A DNA stretch of 64,000 nucleotides from Cytobacillus luteolus (GTDB lineage Bacteria > Bacillota > Bacilli > Bacillales > Bacillaceae_L). Shown piece after piece: positions 60,550 through 64,000 of the stretch; the stretch's first letter is position 1, and each line of letters begins with the position of its first letter. The notes under the pieces were generated by a model. It was not told the origin of the DNA. It ran no database searches and saw only the letters and a list, made by a program, of their open reading frames with translations. The stretch lies in contig NZ_JAGGKM010000002.1 of assembly GCF_017873715.1 (NCBI RefSeq), positions 613,417-677,416 on the forward strand, written 5' to 3'. The translations under genes and the position numbers were made by a program.

Positions 60550-61055
60550 AAAGAAGATATGCCACGATTCTATTATTGTTCACACTACTTTTATCAGCGT
60601 GTGGTGCAAATACAATGAATGAACCGATTACAGTTCTGGATCACACTGGGAATGAAGTGACCTTTCCACAAGAGAAACCAGTTATTTTCTTCTTTATAAC
60701 AACCTACACCTGAGGACTTTGTCAGCAGCAACTAGGTCAGTTGCATGATAACTTTGAATTATTAAATGATATTGATGCTAACATGTATATCATAAGTGCC
60801 GATAAACCTGAGGAACAAGCGGAGCTATATAATGGTTTAGAGGAATTATTTAGTTATAGTTTACCTTTTATTTCTGACCCTGAGTTTAAAATCATTGACC
60901 CATTTAACATGAAAAATAACGACGTTCCTTATAGGGGCTATGCTCTACTAGATACGGACGGAAATTTTGTGTTTCATACAGTAAATGATCATTGGGGCGA
61001 AGAGCTTGAAAAGACAGTAGCTGAAATCAAAGAGGAAATACAGGGGTTAAAATAA
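60546..61055 (+). CDS. Thioredoxin-fold lipoprotein read through TGA, probable selenoprotein (U-x-x-C)
   Basis: 169 residues if the in-frame TGA at 60711-60713 (codon 56) is decoded. ATG 60546 has GAAAGGAGTAACCG and overlaps the HxlR stop. Lipoprotein signal LLLSAC (Cys19). The redoxin core reads VIFFFITTYT-[TGA]-GLCQQQL: in TlpA/AhpC-like relatives this is the C-x-x-C site, so TGA replaces the first cysteine and Cys59 is the resolving one. The rest (NMYIISADKPEEQAELYNGL, PEFKIIDPFN, GYALLDTDGNF) is intact to a TAA at 61053. A hairpin with an AGGUC loop follows. Expected: membrane-bound thiol/peroxide reductase. Confidence 0.85.
60728..60744 (+). promoter_or_regulatory. Candidate bacterial SECIS hairpin
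   Basis: GCAACT / AGTTGC, six perfect pairs with loop AGGTC, loop guanines 22-23 nt after the UGA. The loop AGGUC equals the core of the E. coli fdhF SECIS loop (AGGUCU) and falls in the reported spacing range. Confidence 0.7.
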
Positions 61056-61069
61056 GTCTGAAATAATAA

Positions 61070-61105
61070 AGCCGGGATGACATGTAAATTGTTCACTACC
61101 CGGCT
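61070..61105. terminator. Bidirectional terminator
   Basis: AGCCGGG / CCCGGCT stem between the lipoprotein gene and the convergent anti-sigma gene. Confidence 0.75.
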
Positions 61106-61124
61106 ATTTTCTTTTGTGCTTATT

Positions 61125-62327
61125 TTACTGGAGAGGAAGCCACTGAACCTTCCAGATTCCTTTTTTATTTTTAACTAGCCCAAAACTTGTACCCTCTAGA
61201 TCCCCTACTGTAATAGCAGCATTCTCATCATCAGGCAGGATAACTTCCATTAAGTTGCTCTTGCTGATCATTTCGAGCAAGTTTGAGCTCGCTTCTCTAG
61301 TCTCATTTACAGCTTGAAGGTAATCTTCATAGGTTTCAAATACTCTTATATATTCCTCATCAAAAATAAAAAGCTCATATTGAGTGCGGTAATCTTCAAT
61401 CGATGCAGCATAATAATAAAGTTTAAAAATATCTAACGGGCTTAATCCAATTAGAGCTTCTTCATTGAAATCTGTTCGAAAGCGTTGATAGACCTTTTCG
61501 AGCTCCGGTGAAATCAACTCAAAACTTGAGGCACCATCAAACGATATGAGTGTCGCAAAATCTGTGACATCACTAGGAACATATTGAACACTATAATTAG
61601 CAAGGGTCACTTTTACCCCCTCCAATGTTTCTCCGGAGGAGAGTTGGAGGATTTCTTTTGCCTCTTCTTGATTTTCAAAAATCAACCATTTTTTTCTAGT
61701 ATCATGATGGGAGATCGGCAACAAGTGAGTTGATTCTTCATCTACTGTAAAAGTAACCATACCACCGAAAAGTTCATTTGTTTCTGACACAAGCTCAATA
61801 GTGCCTGTAATAGTTGCTTTCCCTTCAAAATAAGCTTTTGTTGTGTCATATGGATACTCCAAGGAACCAGGGATAGCTTCAATTTCAATTAGACGCCATC
61901 CAGCCACTTGATCACCCGGCTTTACACTCTTAGGATCAAAGATATTATTTCCTACTAAAGGTAATCCTTCTCTTTGTAGGGCCTCTGTTATTTTGTCTGA
62001 CTCTGTGAGTTCTATTGGTTGCTCTTCAACTTCACCTTCACGTTCTGTTTCCTCTCCAACAGGAGTTTTAATATCATTCGCTGGTCCCAAAGAGTCAAAT
62101 AGCCCCAATCTTTCTCCAGCAATACCCACCGCAAATGCAAACAATGCTACGAGAACAAACGCGGTCATCATTCTAGGAAAAAAGTGAGTGCCGGAGAATT
62201 TGTTTGGAATAGTACCATTTTCGATACGACTTCTAATTCTCATCTTATCCTTTTCTGTAAATACTGGTCTTGAAGAAAAGCTAGACTGATAATCTTCTTT
62301 TAATTTGTTAAGCTTTGATTCCATCAT
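61125..62327 (-). CDS. Putative anti-sigma factor with extracytoplasmic domain
   Basis: 400 residues. Cytoplasmic N-terminus of about 50 residues (KLNKLKEDYQSSFSSRPVFT), one TM helix (MMTAFVLVALFAFAVGIAG), a long extracytoplasmic acidic part with TESDKITEALQREGLPLVGN and beta-rich sequences. It overlaps the sigma factor gene by 20 bp in the usual sigma-anti-sigma arrangement. It may sequester the sigma factor until an envelope signal acts. No zinc-binding anti-sigma motif is visible. Confidence 0.75.
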   Translation of the reverse strand: MMESKLNKLKEDYQSSFSSRPVFTEKDKMRIRSRIENGTIPNKFSGTHFFPRMMTAFVLVALFAFAVGIAGERLGLFDSLGPANDIKTPVGEETEREGEVEEQPIELTESDKITEALQREGLPLVGNNIFDPKSVKPGDQVAGWRLIEIEAIPGSLEYPYDTTKAYFEGKATITGTIELVSETNELFGGMVTFTVDEESTHLLPISHHDTRKKWLIFENQEEAKEILQLSSGETLEGVKVTLANYSVQYVPSDVTDFATLISFDGASSFELISPELEKVYQRFRTDFNEEALIGLSPLDIFKLYYYAASIEDYRTQYELFIFDEEYIRVFETYEDYLQAVNETREASSNLLEMISKSNLMEVILPDDENAAITVGDLEGTSFGLVKNKKGIWKVQWLPLQ

Positions 62328-62859
62328 GATTGCCTCCTTCTACGATAAAACTATTTTTCAGCTTATCCCTGCCTCTTTTTAGCCTTGTTTTTACAGTCGA
62401 GGTGTTAAGTTGAAGCATCTCACTCACTTCTTCAATTGATAGTTCTTTCAAGTAAAATAAGATAATAACTTCTCTATATTTCAAAGGAAGTTTCATCACT
62501 TGTTCAAATAGCTGTTGGTTTTCAAGGTTTTTTACGAGAAGAATATCTGGCTGTTCATTTAAATAGTCTTTCTCTTGTGTAAAAGAATCCGTAATCACCA
62601 TTTTTCGGTATGCCCAGCTTCTCAGATAATCCTTTGATTTATTAATCGCAATTCGATAAACCCATGTTTTAATCTGAGACTCTTCTCTAAAACCCTCTAA
62701 ATGTAAATAAACGGAAACAAATACTTCCTGAGTTAAATCCTCTGTTACTGTCCAGTTTTTTGTAAAACTAAATATCAGTCTTTTTATCTCTTCCCCAAAC
62801 CTATTCATAATGACTTCTAACTGGTCATTTTTTGACCGAACCTCATGTAGTGTATTCAC
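62308..62859 (-). CDS. ECF RNA polymerase sigma factor
   Basis: 183 residues from GTG with AGAGGGTGATACA. Region 2 (about 20-85, DLTQEVFVSVYLHLEGFREE; RIAINKSKDYLRS) and region 4 (about 125-175, LPLKYREVIILFYLKELSIE then LNTSTVKTRLKRGRDKLK) as in SigW/SigX/SigV-like ECF factors. Transcribes an envelope-stress regulon with its membrane anti-sigma partner. Confidence 0.9.
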   Translation of the reverse strand: MNTLHEVRSKNDQLEVIMNRFGEEIKRLIFSFTKNWTVTEDLTQEVFVSVYLHLEGFREESQIKTWVYRIAINKSKDYLRSWAYRKMVITDSFTQEKDYLNEQPDILLVKNLENQQLFEQVMKLPLKYREVIILFYLKELSIEEVSEMLQLNTSTVKTRLKRGRDKLKNSFIVEGGNHDGIKA

Positions 62860-63006
62860 ACTGTATCACCCTCTTTTTCGCTTAAGCTCGTGTTCATTTA
62901 TATAAAAACCGGTTAATATTTCGTTAATGACATATATTTGACGAGATATCAATAGCTTAGGTTTCAAAAAGTAATTTTGGTAGTTAAGACTGCGTGAGCA
63001 ACTAAA

Positions 63007-63036
63007 TTGACACTTTCTATTTCGTTTTACTAAAAT
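63007..63036 (+). promoter_or_regulatory. Sigma-A-like promoter of the FAD protein gene
   Basis: TTGACA (63007-63012), 18-bp spacer, TAAAAT (63031-63036), 45 bp before the ATG. Confidence 0.55.
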
Positions 63037-63080
63037 AATGATAGTAAGATATATAAGGATAATAATTAGGAGGAACAAAT

Positions 63081-63641
63081 ATGTATGACATTTTAGTAAT
63101 CGGTGCTGGGCCTGCTGGTGCAAACGCTGCTTTATTTGCTGCAAAAGCAGGGAAAAAGACTTTAGTGCTAGACAACGATAAAAGTATGACTAAAAGAGCT
63201 TGGGTTGAGAATCATTATGGTGTAAAAGAAATTTCCGGGCCAGATTTAATTGAAATTGGAAAACAACAAGCCGGGAAGTTCGGTACAGAGTTTGTCCAAA
63301 CAGAAGCGACAACCATCCAGAAAACTGTCGAAGGCTTCACTGTTGAGACGGAAAATGGAACCTTCGAAACAAGACATGTCATTTTCGCAACTGGAATCGG
63401 CATTGATCTAGCTGAAAAAATAGGCTTAAAAACAAAGCCAGGTACAGAGCCTAGAATTAAAACTGTTTTAGATGTTGATGCTGACGGTAAAACAAGCATC
63501 GAGGGTATCTGGGGTGCAGGTACTGTAGCAGGGTTAAGTGTGCATACTATCATCACAGCTGGACACGGTGCACATGTTGCCATTAATGTAATTAGCGAAC
63601 TTAATGGCGAACGTTATGTTGATCATGACGTGTTAAAGTAA
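63081..63641 (+). CDS. Small thioredoxin reductase-like FAD-binding protein
   Basis: 186 residues. FAD-binding GAGPAGANAALFAAKAGKK (8-26), an IFATGIG motif and the C-terminal GIWGAGTVAG and AGHGAHVAINVI segments typical of thioredoxin reductase folds. The NADPH domain with its CxxC active site is missing: the first part of the FAD domain joins directly to its last part. So it binds FAD but should not reduce thioredoxin itself; similar short proteins are annotated as FAD-dependent reductases in Bacillus. Ribosome site AGGAGGAACAAAT. Confidence 0.85.
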   Translation: MYDILVIGAGPAGANAALFAAKAGKKTLVLDNDKSMTKRAWVENHYGVKEISGPDLIEIGKQQAGKFGTEFVQTEATTIQKTVEGFTVETENGTFETRHVIFATGIGIDLAEKIGLKTKPGTEPRIKTVLDVDADGKTSIEGIWGAGTVAGLSVHTIITAGHGAHVAINVISELNGERYVDHDVLK

Positions 63642-63655
63642 GAATGACTTTTAAA

Positions 63656-63688
63656 AAGGCAATAATCCGATGTGGGGATTATTGCCTT
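63656..63688 (+). terminator. Terminator
   Basis: AAGGCAATAATCC / GGATTATTGCCTT stem, 7-nt loop. Confidence 0.85.
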
Positions 63689-63716
63689 ATTTACTGTATG
63701 AAGCTGATGTGGAACT

Positions 63717-64000
63717 TAAGAAAGGAGTTATGTGACTTCGCTTTGTTCTTTTCACACTTTCGAGGGTTCATAAATTGATTTATGTGACCTCACTTTCTTG
63801 GTTTCACTCTTTTGAGGGTTCATAAACTGATTTATGTGACCTCGCTTTGTTCGTTTCACACTTTCGAGGGTTCATAAACTGATTTATGTGACTTCGCTTT
63901 GTTCGTTTCACACTTTCGAGGGTTCATAAATTGATTTATGTGACCTCACTTTCTTGGTTTCACTCTTTTGAGGGTTCATAAACTGATTTATGTGACCTCG
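63717..64000. repeat. Second array of 52-bp tandem repeats, continuing past the window
   Basis: CATAAA words at 63769, 63821, 63873, 63925 and 63977, exactly 52 bp apart, with a degenerate first unit from 63717 (TTATGTGAC only). Each unit has TCATAAA-(T/C)TGA-TTTATGTGA followed by CTTTCTTGGTTTCACTC- or CTTTGTTCGTTTCACAC-type sequence and GAGGG. Same period and palindrome core as the array at 41.5 kb; the array is cut by the window end. Confidence 0.93.

Noticed and set aside
60741..61055. Stand-alone 104-residue protein downstream of the TGA
   Set aside because: No ribosome site before its first ATG; it is the continuation of the lipoprotein frame.
62866..63144. 92-residue minus-strand ORF before the sigma factor
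   Set aside because: Overlaps the promoter and start of the FAD gene, odd composition (many Gln, His, Ile), no ribosome site.

Overview
The window looks like chromosomal DNA of a low-GC, endospore-forming member of the Bacillaceae. The reasons are the AT-rich composition, strong AGGAGG-type ribosome binding sites, frequent TTG and GTG starts, and many families with close Bacillus subtilis relatives (TcyP, class D sortase, CoaA, PpaC, MapB, YlbC, YfmS, YisB, YocS, DUF1189). Four small hydrophobic or Gly/Tyr/His-rich spore-type proteins and putative mother-cell (sigma-K-like) promoters add to this. No rRNA, tRNA, transposase, prophage module or CRISPR array was seen.

Layout. 0-7 kb: end of an unidentified gene, cystine symporter TcyP, a class D sortase with its acidic surface substrate, a palindromic intergenic repeat, and a two-component system. 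6.8-24 kb: mostly small housekeeping and accessory genes (EEP phosphatase-like protein, WYL regulator, hydrolase, GNATs, Nudix enzymes, CoaA, an HD/OB-fold nuclease, VanW, DUF421), interrupted by small spore-protein genes at 14.1-14.9 kb. 24-31 kb: two identical YjcZ-type genes, MapB, a preQ1-riboswitch-controlled VUT transporter, a holin-like protein with a Q-rich tail, and a four-gene overlapping Nudix/membrane operon. 31.7-38.8 kb: PpaC, Tyr phosphatase, Nudix-MFS pair, CNNM/CBS protein, a divergently read ArsR-SRPBCC unit with a well-formed operator/promoter, and a pentapeptide-repeat protein. 38.9-43.6 kb: a ribose-type ABC transporter behind a SAM-I riboswitch, with an array of twelve 52-bp repeats between two of its genes. 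43.7-52.4 kb: soluble chemoreceptor, BASS transporter, CAP protein, a PerR-like regulator with a 39-bp internal duplication, and an OsmC gene interrupted by TGA. 52.4-64 kb: two Opp-type permeases without partners, aminoglycoside-phosphotransferase-like kinase, AI-2E transporter, amine oxidase, an XRE operon with a dense palindromic operator, stand-alone GTP cyclohydrolase II, HxlR regulator plus a TGA-interrupted thioredoxin-fold lipoprotein, an ECF sigma/anti-sigma pair, a small FAD protein, and a second 52-bp repeat array that runs off the window.

Most important observation. Two unrelated thiol-redox genes, the OsmC-family gene (TGA at 49074-49076) and the thioredoxin-like lipoprotein gene (TGA at 60711-60713), each carry one in-frame TGA exactly where the family has its catalytic cysteine. 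Each TGA is followed at bacterial-SECIS distance by a hairpin whose apical loop contains GGU. Other genes here use TGA as a normal stop. The simplest reading is that both are selenoproteins (Sec66 and a U-x-x-C motif), and so that this Bacillaceae strain decodes selenocysteine. The sel genes themselves are not in the window.

Other structures of note are the two 52-bp arrays that share a palindromic core and period but differ in the remainder, the SAM- and preQ1-responsive leaders, a PerR box in front of the PerR-like gene, and several annotated-by-eye microproteins of 28-51 residues.
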